A stretch of DNA of 64,000 bases from positions 39,443 through 103,442 of the forward strand of contig SCQL01000022.1 in NCBI GenBank assembly GCA_004299235.1, given 5' to 3'. The position numbers and the translations under genes were made by a program. This DNA comes from a bacterium (lineage in GTDB: Bacteria > Chloroflexota > Dormibacteria > Dormibacterales > Dormibacteraceae). This document shows, in pieces, positions 15,406 through 23,177 of this stretch (its first letter is position 1; each line of letters begins with the position of its first letter). The notes under the pieces are model-generated. The model had not been told where the DNA came from. It saw only the letters and a list, made by a program, of their open reading frames with translations, and did not search any database.

Positions 15406-16895
15406 GGAATCGCCGTCCGCTCCCTGATCGCCGCCTCGGCCTCGGCCCGCTCGTCCCACGGCTCTGAACCCGCCGCCGTACGCATCGACCGCTCGTGGCC
15501 CTTGCCCGCGAGCAGCACGCAATCCCCGGGCCTCGCGATCTCGATCGCACGGCGGATGGCCGCGCGCCGGTCGATGACGATCTCGTAATCGCGGCCGGCA
15601 GCTCGGCCCTCGGCGCCTGACTGCACGTCACGGGCGATCTCGACCGGGTCCTGGCCGAGCGGGTCGTCGGAGGTGATGAGGAAGAAGTCGGAGAACTCGG
15701 CGGCCGCGCGGCCCATGCCGGGCCGGTCGTGGTCGGAGCGGGCGGTGGCCCCGAAGACCACGATCAAGCGGCCTGGGGTGAACGGCCGCAGCTCCGCCAG
15801 CGCGCTGGCCAGCGCCCCGGCGGAATGAGCGAAGTCGATGAAGACGCGAAAGTCCTGGCCCAGATCGACCGGCTCGAGCCGGCCCCGGACGCCTTCGAAG
15901 CCGGCCAGGCCCCGGCCGATCTCCTCCAGCGGCACGCCCAGCGCCAGGCACACACCCGCCGCGCACAGCGCGTTGTAGATGTTGAAGCGCGCCGGCACGA
16001 GCAGCGTGACATCGGTCTCGCCCATTGGAGTCTTCATGCGGAAGCGCGACCCCGAACCGCTGACGCTCAGATCCAGCGGATGCAGGTCCGCCGCGGTGGT
16101 AAGACCGTACGACCAGCGGCGCGCGATCGGCCGCTGCGACAGGCGCTCGTAGCTGGCGTCGTCGTGGTTCAGGACGGCCGTCTTCTCGATGCCCTTGTCG
16201 GCGGCGCTCGCGGTCAGGTCGATGAGGCGCGCCTTGGCCTCGAGGTAGTTCTCCCAGGTCGGGTGATAGTCGAGATGGTCCCGACCGACATTGGTGAAGG
16301 CGGCGACGTCGAAGTCGCACGCACCCACTCGCTCCTGGACCAGCGCATGCGAGGTGGTTTCGATGACTGCACAGGCGACGCCCGCCTCGACCATGCGCTG
16401 GAGCCACGCCTGCACCTGAGGCGATTCCGTCGTGGTCTGGCCGCTGTTGTTGTCCATCTTGCGTCCGCTGACCGTGAACGACACCGTGCTCATCGCTCCG
16501 GCCAGGATGCCGCTCGCCTGCAGCACGTGCTCGGCCATATGCGTCGTCGTCGTCTTGCCGTCGGTGCCCGTGACGCCGGCCAGCTTGAGCCGGCGGGAAG
16601 GGCGGCCGTAGAACTCCGCCGCCGCCTCGGCCAGCCCGATTCGCGTCGACTGCATTTGCAGCACCGGCATTCCGGCCGGCAGCCTGACGGGACGCTCCAG
16701 CGCCACCGCCGCCGCGCCGTTGGCGACCGCGTCGGCCGCAAACACGTGGCCGTCCGCCTGCAGACCCTCGACGGCGACAAAGAGTTCGCCGGGTCTGACG
16801 AGCCGTGAGTCGTAGGCGATGCCGGTGATCTCCACCTCGCCGTCGCCGTCGAGGCTGGCTCCCGGCACCCCGCGGGCCAAGTCAACAAGCTTCAT
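15402..16895 (-). CDS. murE: UDP-MurNAc-tripeptide synthetase
   Basis: MurE adds the third amino acid to UDP-MurNAc-L-Ala-D-Glu in peptidoglycan synthesis. The 497-residue enzyme has the N-terminal UDP-binding domain (ITGIAYDSRLVRPGELFVA), the ATP loop VTGTDGKTTTT (110-117), TTTESP, the carbamylated lysine in NYLEAKARLI, and a C-terminal VFGATARSDHDRP domain. The specificity loop at 410-413 reads DDPL rather than the DNPR of DAP-adding enzymes, so the added residue is probably lysine or ornithine. The start ATG at 16895 is chosen because the upstream frame is only repeat sequence. A TATGCT element lies 10 nt upstream. Confidence 0.93.
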   Translation of the reverse strand: MKLVDLARGVPGASLDGDGEVEITGIAYDSRLVRPGELFVAVEGLQADGHVFAADAVANGAAAVALERPVRLPAGMPVLQMQSTRIGLAEAAAEFYGRPSRRLKLAGVTGTDGKTTTTHMAEHVLQASGILAGAMSTVSFTVSGRKMDNNSGQTTTESPQVQAWLQRMVEAGVACAVIETTSHALVQERVGACDFDVAAFTNVGRDHLDYHPTWENYLEAKARLIDLTASAADKGIEKTAVLNHDDASYERLSQRPIARRWSYGLTTAADLHPLDLSVSGSGSRFRMKTPMGETDVTLLVPARFNIYNALCAAGVCLALGVPLEEIGRGLAGFEGVRGRLEPVDLGQDFRVFIDFAHSAGALASALAELRPFTPGRLIVVFGATARSDHDRPGMGRAAAEFSDFFLITSDDPLGQDPVEIARDVQSGAEGRAAGRDYEIVIDRRAAIRRAIEIARPGDCVLLAGKGHERSMRTAAGSEPWDERAEAEAAIRERTAIP

Positions 16896-16905
16896 CCCAC
16901 ATCGC

Positions 16906-16911
16906 AGCATA
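16906..16911 (-). promoter_or_regulatory. -10 element TATGCT of murE
   Basis: On the minus strand TATGCT precedes the murE ATG at 16895 by 10 nt; transcription would start within a few bases of the ATG. Confidence 0.45.
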
Positions 16912-16916
16912 AATGC

Positions 16917-16936
16917 CCTCTCCCCTTGGGGAGAGG
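16917..16936. repeat. Perfect inverted repeat CCTCTCCCC-TT-GGGGAGAGG
   Basis: Nine-base arms with a 2-bp centre, next to GTCCGGTGAGGGG. The sequence resembles dispersed palindromic elements of GC-rich genomes and marks one edge of the repeat array; GCCGGTGAGGGGG appears at the other edge (17211-17223). Confidence 0.7.
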
Positions 16937-16953
16937 TCCGGTGAGGGGCCGCT

Positions 16954-17219
16954 CGAACCAGCAAGCACCAGCTCGCCCCTGTGAGCGGGCCCGAACCAGC
17001 AAGCACCAGCTCGCCCCTGTTGGCGGCCGCCCGAACCAGCAAGCACCAGCTCGCCCCTGTGAGCGGGCCCGAACCAGCAAGCACCGGCTCGCCCCTGTGA
17101 GCGGGCCCGAACCGGCAAGCACCAGCTCGCCCCTGTTGGCGGCCGCCCGAACCGGCAAGCACCAGCTCGCCCCTGTTGGCGGCCGCCCGAACCGGCAAGC
17201 ACCAGCTCGCGCCGGTGAG
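16954..17219. repeat. Tandem array of 38/40-bp repeats between murE and folP
   Basis: Six full copies and one degenerate copy begin at 16954, 16992, 17032, 17070, 17108, 17148 and 17188. Each starts CGAACC(A/G)GCAAGCACC and continues (A/G)GCTCGCCCCTGT; the tail is either GAGCGGGCC (38-bp form, copies 1, 3, 4) or TGGCGGCCGCC (40-bp form, copies 2, 5, 6). Point differences (CCAGC to CCGGC) run as blocks, suggesting stepwise duplication. No spacers of unique sequence exist, so it is not CRISPR. The array fills most of the 351 bp between the divergent murE and folP starts, but both promoters lie outside it. Confidence 0.9.
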
Positions 17220-17234
17220 GGGGAACCCCAACCC

Positions 17235-17240
17235 TACAAT
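17235..17240 (+). promoter_or_regulatory. -10 element TACAAT of folP
   Basis: TACAAT is followed by 6 nt and the GTG at 17247. It fixes this GTG as the likely start against a much longer open frame running through the repeat array. Confidence 0.55.
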
Positions 17241-17246
17241 CGGCGC

Positions 17247-18056
17247 GTGAGAGCCGACATCGGCGGCCACACCTTTTTGTGGGGTAGCCGCACCTACGTG
17301 ATGGGCATCATCAACGTCACGCCCGACTCGTTCAGCGGCGACGGCCTGGGCGCGGACGAGGACCAAGCTGTGAGCCAAGGCCTGCAGATGCTGCGCGACG
17401 GCGCCGACCTCCTGGACGTCGGCGGTGAGTCGACGCGTCCGGGCCATGTGCCGATCAGCGCCGCGGAAGAGGTGTCGCGGACGGCAGCGGTGGTCAGGCG
17501 CCTGGCGCGTGAGACCGATGTACCGGTCTCGATCGACACCTACAAGCTGGAGGTGGCAGAGACGGCGGTGGCGGCGGGAGCCACCATCGTCAACGACATC
17601 TGGGGCTTGACCCGCTCGCCGGGGCTGGCGGAGCTCGCGGCCCGGAAGGGCTGTGCGCTGCTCCTGATGCACAACCAGGATGGGACCGAGTACGCCGGGG
17701 ACCTGATGGACGAGGTCAAGCGCTTCCTGCGGGAGGCGGTCGAGCGCGCGACCCAGGCGGGGGTTCCGCGCGAGCGGATCCTCATCGACCCGGGAATCGG
17801 CTTCGGCAAGACCGCCGAGCAGAACTGGGAGGTGATGCGACGGCTCGGCGAGCTGAAGGCGCTGGAGCTCCCCATCCTCATCGGCACCTCACGGAAATCG
17901 TTCATCGGCAAGCTCCTCGACCTACCGGTCGGCGATCGCATCGAAGGCACGGCGGCGACGGTGACCGCCGCTGTGCTGCGCGGCGCCGACGTCGTCCGCG
18001 TGCACGACGTGCGTGAGATGACGCGGGTGGTCCGAGTCGCCGACCAGATGCGCTGA
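17247..18056 (+). CDS. folP: Dihydropteroate synthase
   Basis: FolP condenses p-aminobenzoate with dihydropterin pyrophosphate in folate synthesis; it is the sulfonamide target. The 269-residue TIM barrel has both family signatures: MGIINVTPDSFSGDG and DLLDVGGESTRPGH, then SIDTYKLEVAETA, IVNDIWG, ILIDPGIGFGKT, GTSRKSFIG and the C-terminal VVRVHDV. The GTG at 17247 is chosen from the TACAAT element and from the start of homology (VRADIGGHTFLWG). folK follows after 15 bp, forming a folate pair. Confidence 0.95.
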   Translation: MRADIGGHTFLWGSRTYVMGIINVTPDSFSGDGLGADEDQAVSQGLQMLRDGADLLDVGGESTRPGHVPISAAEEVSRTAAVVRRLARETDVPVSIDTYKLEVAETAVAAGATIVNDIWGLTRSPGLAELAARKGCALLLMHNQDGTEYAGDLMDEVKRFLREAVERATQAGVPRERILIDPGIGFGKTAEQNWEVMRRLGELKALELPILIGTSRKSFIGKLLDLPVGDRIEGTAATVTAAVLRGADVVRVHDVREMTRVVRVADQMR

Positions 18057-18071
18057 CCGCGATTCACGTAG

Positions 18072-18485
18072 TTGGCAATCGCCTACCTCGGTCTTGGCTC
18101 AAACCTCGGTCGAAGAGCGCGCCACCTCAGTGCGGCCCGGCGCCGGCTGCGGCAGAAGGGGGCGCGCATCTTGCGTCAAAGCCGCGTCATCGAGACCGCG
18201 CCGTGGGGCGTCACCGACCAGCCGAGGTTCCTCAACCAGGTGCTCGAGGTGGAGTGGGCGGGAACAGCGCGTCAACTGCTGAAGGCCGCCAAGGAGGTGG
18301 AGCGCGAGGGCGGACGCGCCCCAACCCGGCACTGGGGCCCGCGCTGCATCGACGTCGACATCCTTCTTTTCGGGGGCGAGCGCATCTCCGAGCCCGGCCT
18401 CGAAGTGCCTCACCCACGCCTGATGGAGCGACCCTTCGTCCTGGAGTCGCTCCGCGAGCTCGGCCTGGGTTCGATCGCGACCTAG
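18072..18485 (+). CDS. folK: 6-hydroxymethyl-7,8-dihydropterin pyrophosphokinase
   Basis: HPPK transfers pyrophosphate from ATP to hydroxymethyl-dihydropterin, making the FolP substrate. The 137-residue protein begins AYLGLGSNLGRR and has the motifs ETAPWGVTDQPRFLNQV, the signature RHWGPRCIDVDILLFGG (with the two metal-binding Asp) and VPHPRLMERPFVLESL. It is a little shorter than Escherichia coli FolK (about 159). A TTG at 18072 is the only start that keeps the first strand. The 3' end overlaps a convergent membrane-protein gene by 4 bp. Confidence 0.92.
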   Translation: MAIAYLGLGSNLGRRARHLSAARRRLRQKGARILRQSRVIETAPWGVTDQPRFLNQVLEVEWAGTARQLLKAAKEVEREGGRAPTRHWGPRCIDVDILLFGGERISEPGLEVPHPRLMERPFVLESLRELGLGSIAT

Positions 18486-18952
18486 TAACCGAACCGCATC
18501 GCGATCATAAAGCTGATGATCAGGAGGAAGCCGCCGAGCTCGGCCAGCGTCAGCCCCTTCACGCGGTTCACGGCGGCGACGAACTCGGCGCCCTGTGGGG
18601 TGCGCTGCAGCTTCTCGACCGCGGGGGTGATGACGCGCAGGCCGAAGGACATCAGACCGACGGCCAGCAGCAGAGAGGCGATCCAGCTGGCGCCGTAGGC
18701 GCTGCCCAGGTTGCCCAGCACCCCGCCAGCGATGCCTCTGAGGATGCCGAGCAGGATCACCGCGCCGGCGACCGGGGTGATGAGCTTGGGCGCCCGCCGG
18801 CCGAGCGCGCCGCCAAAGGCATGCTGCACCTCCGCGGGGAGGCTCTGCAGCGTGGGCACGATCAGGAAGTCGATGGTGAGGACGCTTCCGAACCAGAAGA
18901 TGGCGAAGAAAACATGGAGCCACTGCAGCACGGCCAGAGTCCAAAACAGCAT
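18482..18952 (-). CDS. Four-helix integral membrane protein (CopD/DUF2269-like)
   Basis: The 156-residue protein has four hydrophobic helices. The first (LAVLQWLHVFFAIFWFGSVL) contains the W-x-H...FW-x-G pattern of small membrane proteins related to CopD and DUF2269; helices follow at about 63-82, 86-108 and 137-153. Function is unknown. The ATG at 18952 is preceded by GGAGGTGG at good spacing, so it is preferred over a GTG five codons upstream. It follows a response-regulator gene on the same strand after 98 bp that contain an inverted repeat ACGGGT...ACCCGT but no clear promoter. Confidence 0.7.
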   Translation of the reverse strand: MLFWTLAVLQWLHVFFAIFWFGSVLTIDFLIVPTLQSLPAEVQHAFGGALGRRAPKLITPVAGAVILLGILRGIAGGVLGNLGSAYGASWIASLLLAVGLMSFGLRVITPAVEKLQRTPQGAEFVAAVNRVKGLTLAELGGFLLIISFMIAMRFGY

Positions 18953-19050
18953 GTTTCCCACCTCCACGCCGGCTGATAAACGGGTGGAGTCTAAACCCGT
19001 GGATGGCGCCGCGGCGACCCGCGGGCGAGGGCGCCGCGCCGCGGCTGCCG

Positions 19051-19764
19051 CTACCCGGGGCGGGCGTTCGTGAAGCGGTAGCCGATCCCCGGCACGGCCA
19101 GGATGTAATAAGGACGTGCCGGCACGCTCTCGATCTTCCGGCGCAGGTTCCGGATGTGGACGTCGATCACGCGGGTCTCGATCGGGTACTCGTATCCCCA
19201 GATCGAATTCAGGATCTTCTCCCGGCTCAGGACCTTGCCGGCGTTGCTCGCGAGGAAAGTCAGCAGGTCGAACTCGGTATGAGTCAGCTGCACCTCCTCG
19301 CCGGACTTGTACGTGCGTCGCTCGTTGACGTCGATGGCGAGATCGCGGAACTCGAGCCGGCCGCGAGTCGATTCCCCCGATTCCAAGCGCGTGCGCCGCA
19401 GGTGCGCGGTCATGCGCGCCACCAGCTCGCGCAGGCGCAGAGGTTTGGTGACGTAATCGTCGGCGCCGATCTCGAGGGCGACGACGACGTCGATCTCATC
19501 GGCCCGCGAACTCATCATGATCACCGGAATCGCGGCGTCCAGCTTGCGCAGCTCGCGGCAGACGTCAAAGCCGGCCCCTTCAGGCAGGGTCATCTCGAGC
19601 AGGACGAGGCCCGGGCGAGCCTGCTCGAACCGGCGCAGGGCCTCGGCCCCGCCGTCAGCTTCCAACACCTGGTACCCGTCCTGTTCGCAGGCCGCCCGGA
19701 TCTGCCGGCGCGTGGCCACATCGGGATCGACGACCAGGACTTTGCGCGATGACTCGGAAGCCAC
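19051..19764 (-). CDS. OmpR/PhoB-family response regulator with Glu in place of the phosphoacceptor Asp
   Basis: The 237-residue protein has a receiver domain (about 8-120) and a winged-helix output domain (LTHTEFDLLTFLASN; DVHIRNLRRKI; VPGIGYRF). At the phosphorylation site the sequence is LVLLEMTLPEGAG, with E57 where Asp is expected, and the acidic pair near the N terminus is split (VVDPD). The switch lysine is kept (YVTKPL). Glu often mimics phospho-Asp, so this regulator may be active without a kinase; none is next to it. It lies downstream of the FemAB-like gene. GTG at 19764 is used. Confidence 0.88.
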   Translation of the reverse strand: MASESSRKVLVVDPDVATRRQIRAACEQDGYQVLEADGGAEALRRFEQARPGLVLLEMTLPEGAGFDVCRELRKLDAAIPVIMMSSRADEIDVVVALEIGADDYVTKPLRLRELVARMTAHLRRTRLESGESTRGRLEFRDLAIDVNERRTYKSGEEVQLTHTEFDLLTFLASNAGKVLSREKILNSIWGYEYPIETRVIDVHIRNLRRKIESVPARPYYILAVPGIGYRFTNARPG

Positions 19765-19802
19765 AGCTAACCCGCCCGAATCTTAACCGATTTGAAGGAT
19801 TG

Positions 19803-20780
19803 TTAGGAGATGTTTCGTCTTAACACTCGGAGCCGCATACGGGCCCTTTTTTCCAGCGTCATCACCCGCGCTCCGGCGCTCGAGAGGACCAACTCCCAGG
19901 CGCCGGCGAAGGCGACCTCCTCGCCGCCGAACTCGGCTTTGAAGAAGCCCAGTCCGCGCCATGGATGGTCTTCCCCGGCGTCTGGAGGCGGGACGCCCCA
20001 GAGGTCGAAGTCCCGGCAGCCGCTCTCGGCGGCGGCACTGATCGCGGCCCACCAGGCCAGGTCGTTGGCCATAAGCTCCGGGTGGGCTCCGCTGCGCCCG
20101 GCGAACAGGCTGTAGGCGCGGCCTGAATGCCGGGCCACCAGCACGGTCGCCAGGGCCTGGCGAGTCTGGGGTTCGTACCCGACATACGTGCGGCACCACG
20201 GGAGCAGGTCCAGTAGGAGCTGGTAGTAGCTCCGGCCCGGCAGGCTGATCGACTCCCGGCGCTCGACCGCCGCCGACTGGCGCCACAGCTCGGCGGCGTC
20301 CTTGCCTTCCTCGACGACCACTCCTCGCCGCAGCCCGGCGCGGATGTTGTACCGGCGGCCGTGCCTGAAGGTCGGGAGCAGCTCCGCGGGCGGGCGAAGA
20401 GCGAGGATTCGGGTGTGCTGCGGCTGCGTCGGCGCGGTTCGCGCGAAACCCCGCTCGGTGAGGCTCGCGCCAAGACCGTCGGGAACTTCCGGCTCGACCG
20501 TGAGCCTGGCCATCTTCGCCCGGCGCGCCCAAACGACGAGGGCGTCGATGGCCTCGGCGCTCGCGGGAACCGGGCCGCGTGGAACGTACGCTTCGCGCAC
20601 CGGTCCGACAGCGCGCAGCTGCACGCTCGCCATCGCTCCGCCTGCAAGACGGACCCTCTCGATCGTCCATCCGGCCCGCGCCTGGACCTCGCCCCACGCC
20701 CAGGACTGCAGCAGCGGAGAAGGCGAGGGCGAGGCGCGTTGCTCGAGCTCGGCGTCCCAGCGCTCTGACTCGGTGGTCAC
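19803..20780 (-). CDS. FemAB/FemX-type aminoacyl (or GNAT-like) transferase
   Basis: The 325-residue protein has the FemAB layout of two GNAT-like halves: LLQSWAWGEVQARAGW near residue 24-38, the middle LRPPAELLPTFRHGRRYNIR segment with its basic GRRYNIRAG motif, and the C-terminal YSLFAGRSGAHPELMANDLAWWAA plus DFDLWGVP and FKAEFGGE. Family members add amino acids from tRNA to lipid II to form interpeptide bridges. This is consistent with a non-DAP third residue in MurE, but the substrate is inferred. GTG at 20780 lies 25 bp after the histidine-phosphatase gene. Confidence 0.82.
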   Translation of the reverse strand: MTTESERWDAELEQRASPSPSPLLQSWAWGEVQARAGWTIERVRLAGGAMASVQLRAVGPVREAYVPRGPVPASAEAIDALVVWARRAKMARLTVEPEVPDGLGASLTERGFARTAPTQPQHTRILALRPPAELLPTFRHGRRYNIRAGLRRGVVVEEGKDAAELWRQSAAVERRESISLPGRSYYQLLLDLLPWCRTYVGYEPQTRQALATVLVARHSGRAYSLFAGRSGAHPELMANDLAWWAAISAAAESGCRDFDLWGVPPPDAGEDHPWRGLGFFKAEFGGEEVAFAGAWELVLSSAGARVMTLEKRARMRLRVLRRNIS

Positions 20781-20805
20781 TCGGTTGCGCCCCGCGAGCG
20801 CCGGC

Positions 20806-21513
20806 TCATCCGGGTCCGGGTTCTGAGACGAGAGCCGGTTCCAGATGGCTCGTGTCGTTGACGCCGCCGATGATCAGGTGTCCGTTGCGCCTCTCGAGCA
20901 GCGTGATGGACGCGTTCTGGATCTTGAACGGAAAGAGCCCGCGGCTGGGCCTGCCGACCACGCGGTGGAGCGCCACCTGGATCACGCCTCCGTGGGTCAC
21001 GACCAGGACGTCGCCGTGCTGGTGCCGTTCGAGGATCGCGTCCAGCGCCGCGGCCACCCGGGCCTCGAAAAAGGCCGCGCCCTCGGCGCCCGGCACGAGG
21101 TCCCAGTCCGGCTCCCGCGTCCAGCTCGCCCAGGCATCGGGATACCGTTCGGCGATCTCCTCGCTCCGCAGTCCCTCCCAACCGCCGAGCTGGATCTCAC
21201 GCAGGCCGGCCATCGGTTCAGGATCCACGCCAGTCGTCGCCGCGATGACCTCCGCGGTCTCGAAAGCGCGCCTCAGGTCGCTGGAGTAACAGCCGGCCAG
21301 GCGTCGCCCGAGCAGTCTTCGACCCAGCCGTGCAGCCTGGCCTCGGCCCTCATCGGAGAGACGCGGATCTTGCTGACCCTGAATTCTGTGCTCACGGTTC
21401 CACGTCGACTGGCCGTGCCGGACGAGCAGCAGGCGCGCGGGCGAAGCGTTGACGGTTGGAGGCGGAGGTGCGCCGGTCTCGGGCAGCTCCGGGAGCGCGG
21501 ATTCGATCTCGAT
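20806..21513 (-). CDS. Histidine phosphatase (phosphoglycerate-mutase-like); start codon probably ATC
   Basis: The protein has the complete catalytic core: LLLVRHGQSTWN (phospho-His), LSDEGRGQA, YSSDLRRAFETAE, a GLREIQLGGWEG segment and VTHGGVIQVALHR. Substrate could be a cobalamin, phosphosugar or other phosphomonoester. The frame is open from a stop near 21540, but no ATG, GTG or TTG precedes the RHG motif; the GTG at 21228 would remove it. Two in-frame ATC codons (21513-21511 and 21507-21505) follow a TAGTAT element by 4 and 10 nt, so I place the start at 21513, with low confidence in the exact codon. This gives about 235 residues. The histidine-phosphatase assignment itself is firm. Confidence 0.8.
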   Translation of the reverse strand: MEIESALPELPETGAPPPPTVNASPARLLLVRHGQSTWNREHRIQGQQDPRLSDEGRGQAARLGRRLLGRRLAGCYSSDLRRAFETAEVIAATTGVDPEPMAGLREIQLGGWEGLRSEEIAERYPDAWASWTREPDWDLVPGAEGAAFFEARVAAALDAILERHQHGDVLVVTHGGVIQVALHRVVGRPSRGLFPFKIQNASITLLERRNGHLIIGGVNDTSHLEPALVSEPGPG

Positions 21514-21516
21514 ATC

Positions 21517-21523
21517 TATACTA
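21517..21523. promoter_or_regulatory. Overlapping divergent -10 elements (TATACT plus, TAGTAT minus)
   Basis: The 7-bp TATACTA contains TATACT on the plus strand (21517-21522), 20 nt before the DUF4388 ATG, and TAGTAT on the minus strand, just before the histidine-phosphatase frame. One symmetric box could drive both genes. Confidence 0.5.
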
Positions 21524-21542
21524 ACTTCTCTTACTTAGTCTC

Positions 21543-23111
21543 ATGATCGGGCTGGGCCGATCCCAGGAGAAGCTCTTGCACTCACACGGCACTCTCGCCG
21601 AAATTCCCCTTCGATCACTGTTGGAGGCCGCTCAGGGTGAGCGGTCCACCGGTACGCTTACGCTCCACGATGGGAACGGCCAGTCGACGTCGCTCTACTT
21701 CCTGTTCGGTCATCTCTTCCACGCTCAGGGGGAAGGCACGGCCGGCGACGACGCGGTGGTCAACGCCCTCCACTGGACCAGGGGCGATTTCGAATTCGAC
21801 ACCAAGGCGAAGCTCCCCGCGGACGAAACGGTCAGGGCCGGCATCCACGACCTCGTCCATGCGGCCGAGTCCGCACCGAGGCAGATCCCCGTTGAGCCCC
21901 TTGCCGAACCCCGGGTCGAACCTCGGGTCGACGAGCCGGAACCACATCCCGAGCGCAGAGATCATGCTGAACCGGAGAGGAAGTTGGAAGCACCCCAGCC
22001 GAGACGAGGCGTGAAGCATCGCCCGCAGCCCAAGCATGGACGCGAACCGATCCCCGTTCCCGCAGGGCAGGTCATCTACGACTCGCTCAAGACTTCGTTC
22101 GTCGACTTTCCGCGGCTGATCACCACCCTCGAAAGGGAGGGCTACACCGGTTACGTCCGGCTGCTGACCGACGACGCGTCGGGACTGATCCTGTTCCGCG
22201 AAGGTTCGGCGCTCGAGTGCATGTACGACGGCGCGACCGAACCAGGCAGCCTGGTCCTCGGCAAACCGGCTTTGATGCAGTTCAACGATGACGTCACCGC
22301 CGGCCATGGGGTTCTCGACGTGGTCGGCCTTTCGGCCGAGCTCATCGACGGGCTGTACGAGCTGACCGTTTCGCGTCCGATGTACACCGAGCTCTACGCC
22401 GCGTGGGTCGACATGAAGGCGCTGCTCAAGTTCCTGAGCGACCGCAAGCTGAGCGGCAGCGTGATGATCCGGTCAGGCGCCGGCACCGGCGTGATCATCC
22501 TCGCTCAGGGTGAGCTCGCCGGTGCGTACACGAGCGAGTCCCGCGACATCTCCGACAAACCCGACCGGGCGCTCGCCCTGTGCGACGACCCCGCCGCGAT
22601 GATCGAGGTCAAGTCGGCGGACGCAAGCAAGCACGCGCCCCTGGATGTCGGCGAGATCGCCGGCGGACGGCGCGGTTCCCGGAGCCCGCTGGCGGCTGCC
22701 CCCGCGACGCAGGCCGCGCCCGCGGCCCCCGAAACTGTGGTGCCGACCCCGCCGTCGATGCCCGTCATCACGCCAGAGCCGCCGACGGCTCAGTTCTCGA
22801 CCAGCGCCTTTTCGAGCTATGGGCAGGCGCCCTCGGTGCCGGTTGCGCCGACGACTCCGCCCATCGCCGCCTCGGGCGACACGCAGCTGGACTGGGCGTC
22901 GATCGTGGCCGAGCTCCAGGCGATGGCCGAGGACGCGCTGGGCAACCGCGCCCGCAAGGTGAAGGACATCCTCGGCGCCGCCGATCCCTCGATGGCCGGC
23001 ATCGAGTCGGCCATCGACCAGATCCCCAGCATCTCGCTTCTCTTCGTCGATTCCTCGCGGCTCGAGCAGCTGGCGCAGGAGATGAGGGCCCGTCTCAAGT
23101 CCCACCTCTAG
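21543..23111 (+). CDS. DUF4388-domain protein, large cytoplasmic
   Basis: The N-terminal 100 residues (GTLAEIPLRSLLEAAQGERSTG, then LTLHDGNGQSTSLYFLFGHLFHAQ) match DUF4388, a small domain often found in signalling proteins of Chloroflexota, Deinococcus and Myxococcota. A charged Pro/Glu/Arg linker (about 105-175) precedes a second region (LITTLEREGYTGYVRLL...GLILFREGSALECMY) that looks like a divergent repeat of it, and a third copy is possible at 280-320. A Pro/Ala linker then leads to a C-terminal helical domain of about 75 residues. No membrane segment is seen. Function unknown; the repeated domain suggests a scaffold or effector. Confidence 0.72.
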   Translation: MIGLGRSQEKLLHSHGTLAEIPLRSLLEAAQGERSTGTLTLHDGNGQSTSLYFLFGHLFHAQGEGTAGDDAVVNALHWTRGDFEFDTKAKLPADETVRAGIHDLVHAAESAPRQIPVEPLAEPRVEPRVDEPEPHPERRDHAEPERKLEAPQPRRGVKHRPQPKHGREPIPVPAGQVIYDSLKTSFVDFPRLITTLEREGYTGYVRLLTDDASGLILFREGSALECMYDGATEPGSLVLGKPALMQFNDDVTAGHGVLDVVGLSAELIDGLYELTVSRPMYTELYAAWVDMKALLKFLSDRKLSGSVMIRSGAGTGVIILAQGELAGAYTSESRDISDKPDRALALCDDPAAMIEVKSADASKHAPLDVGEIAGGRRGSRSPLAAAPATQAAPAAPETVVPTPPSMPVITPEPPTAQFSTSAFSSYGQAPSVPVAPTTPPIAASGDTQLDWASIVAELQAMAEDALGNRARKVKDILGAADPSMAGIESAIDQIPSISLLFVDSSRLEQLAQEMRARLKSHL

Positions 23112-23163
23112 CGGCCCATTGGAGCCCTTGAACCGGTGGGTTGTCTTGCGCCTCGGTCGAGCC

Positions 23164-23169
23164 TAGCCT
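23164..23169 (+). promoter_or_regulatory. -10 element TAGCCT of the propeller lipoprotein gene
   Basis: TAGCCT is followed by 8 nt and a GTG at 23178. This start removes 14 non-signal residues and leaves a clean lipoprotein signal peptide. Confidence 0.5.
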
Positions 23170-23177
23170 TCGCCAAG

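Noticed and set aside
16954..17219. Repeat array as a CRISPR locus
   Set aside because: Repeats are back to back with no unique spacers and no cas genes nearby.
16896..17672. N-terminal extension of murE through the repeat array and into folP
   Set aside because: The extension is a translation of repeats and antisense folP; MurE homology starts at 16895 with a promoter element just upstream.
20806..21228. Short histidine phosphatase starting at GTG 21228
   Set aside because: It would lack the RHG phospho-histidine motif, which is present in frame just upstream.
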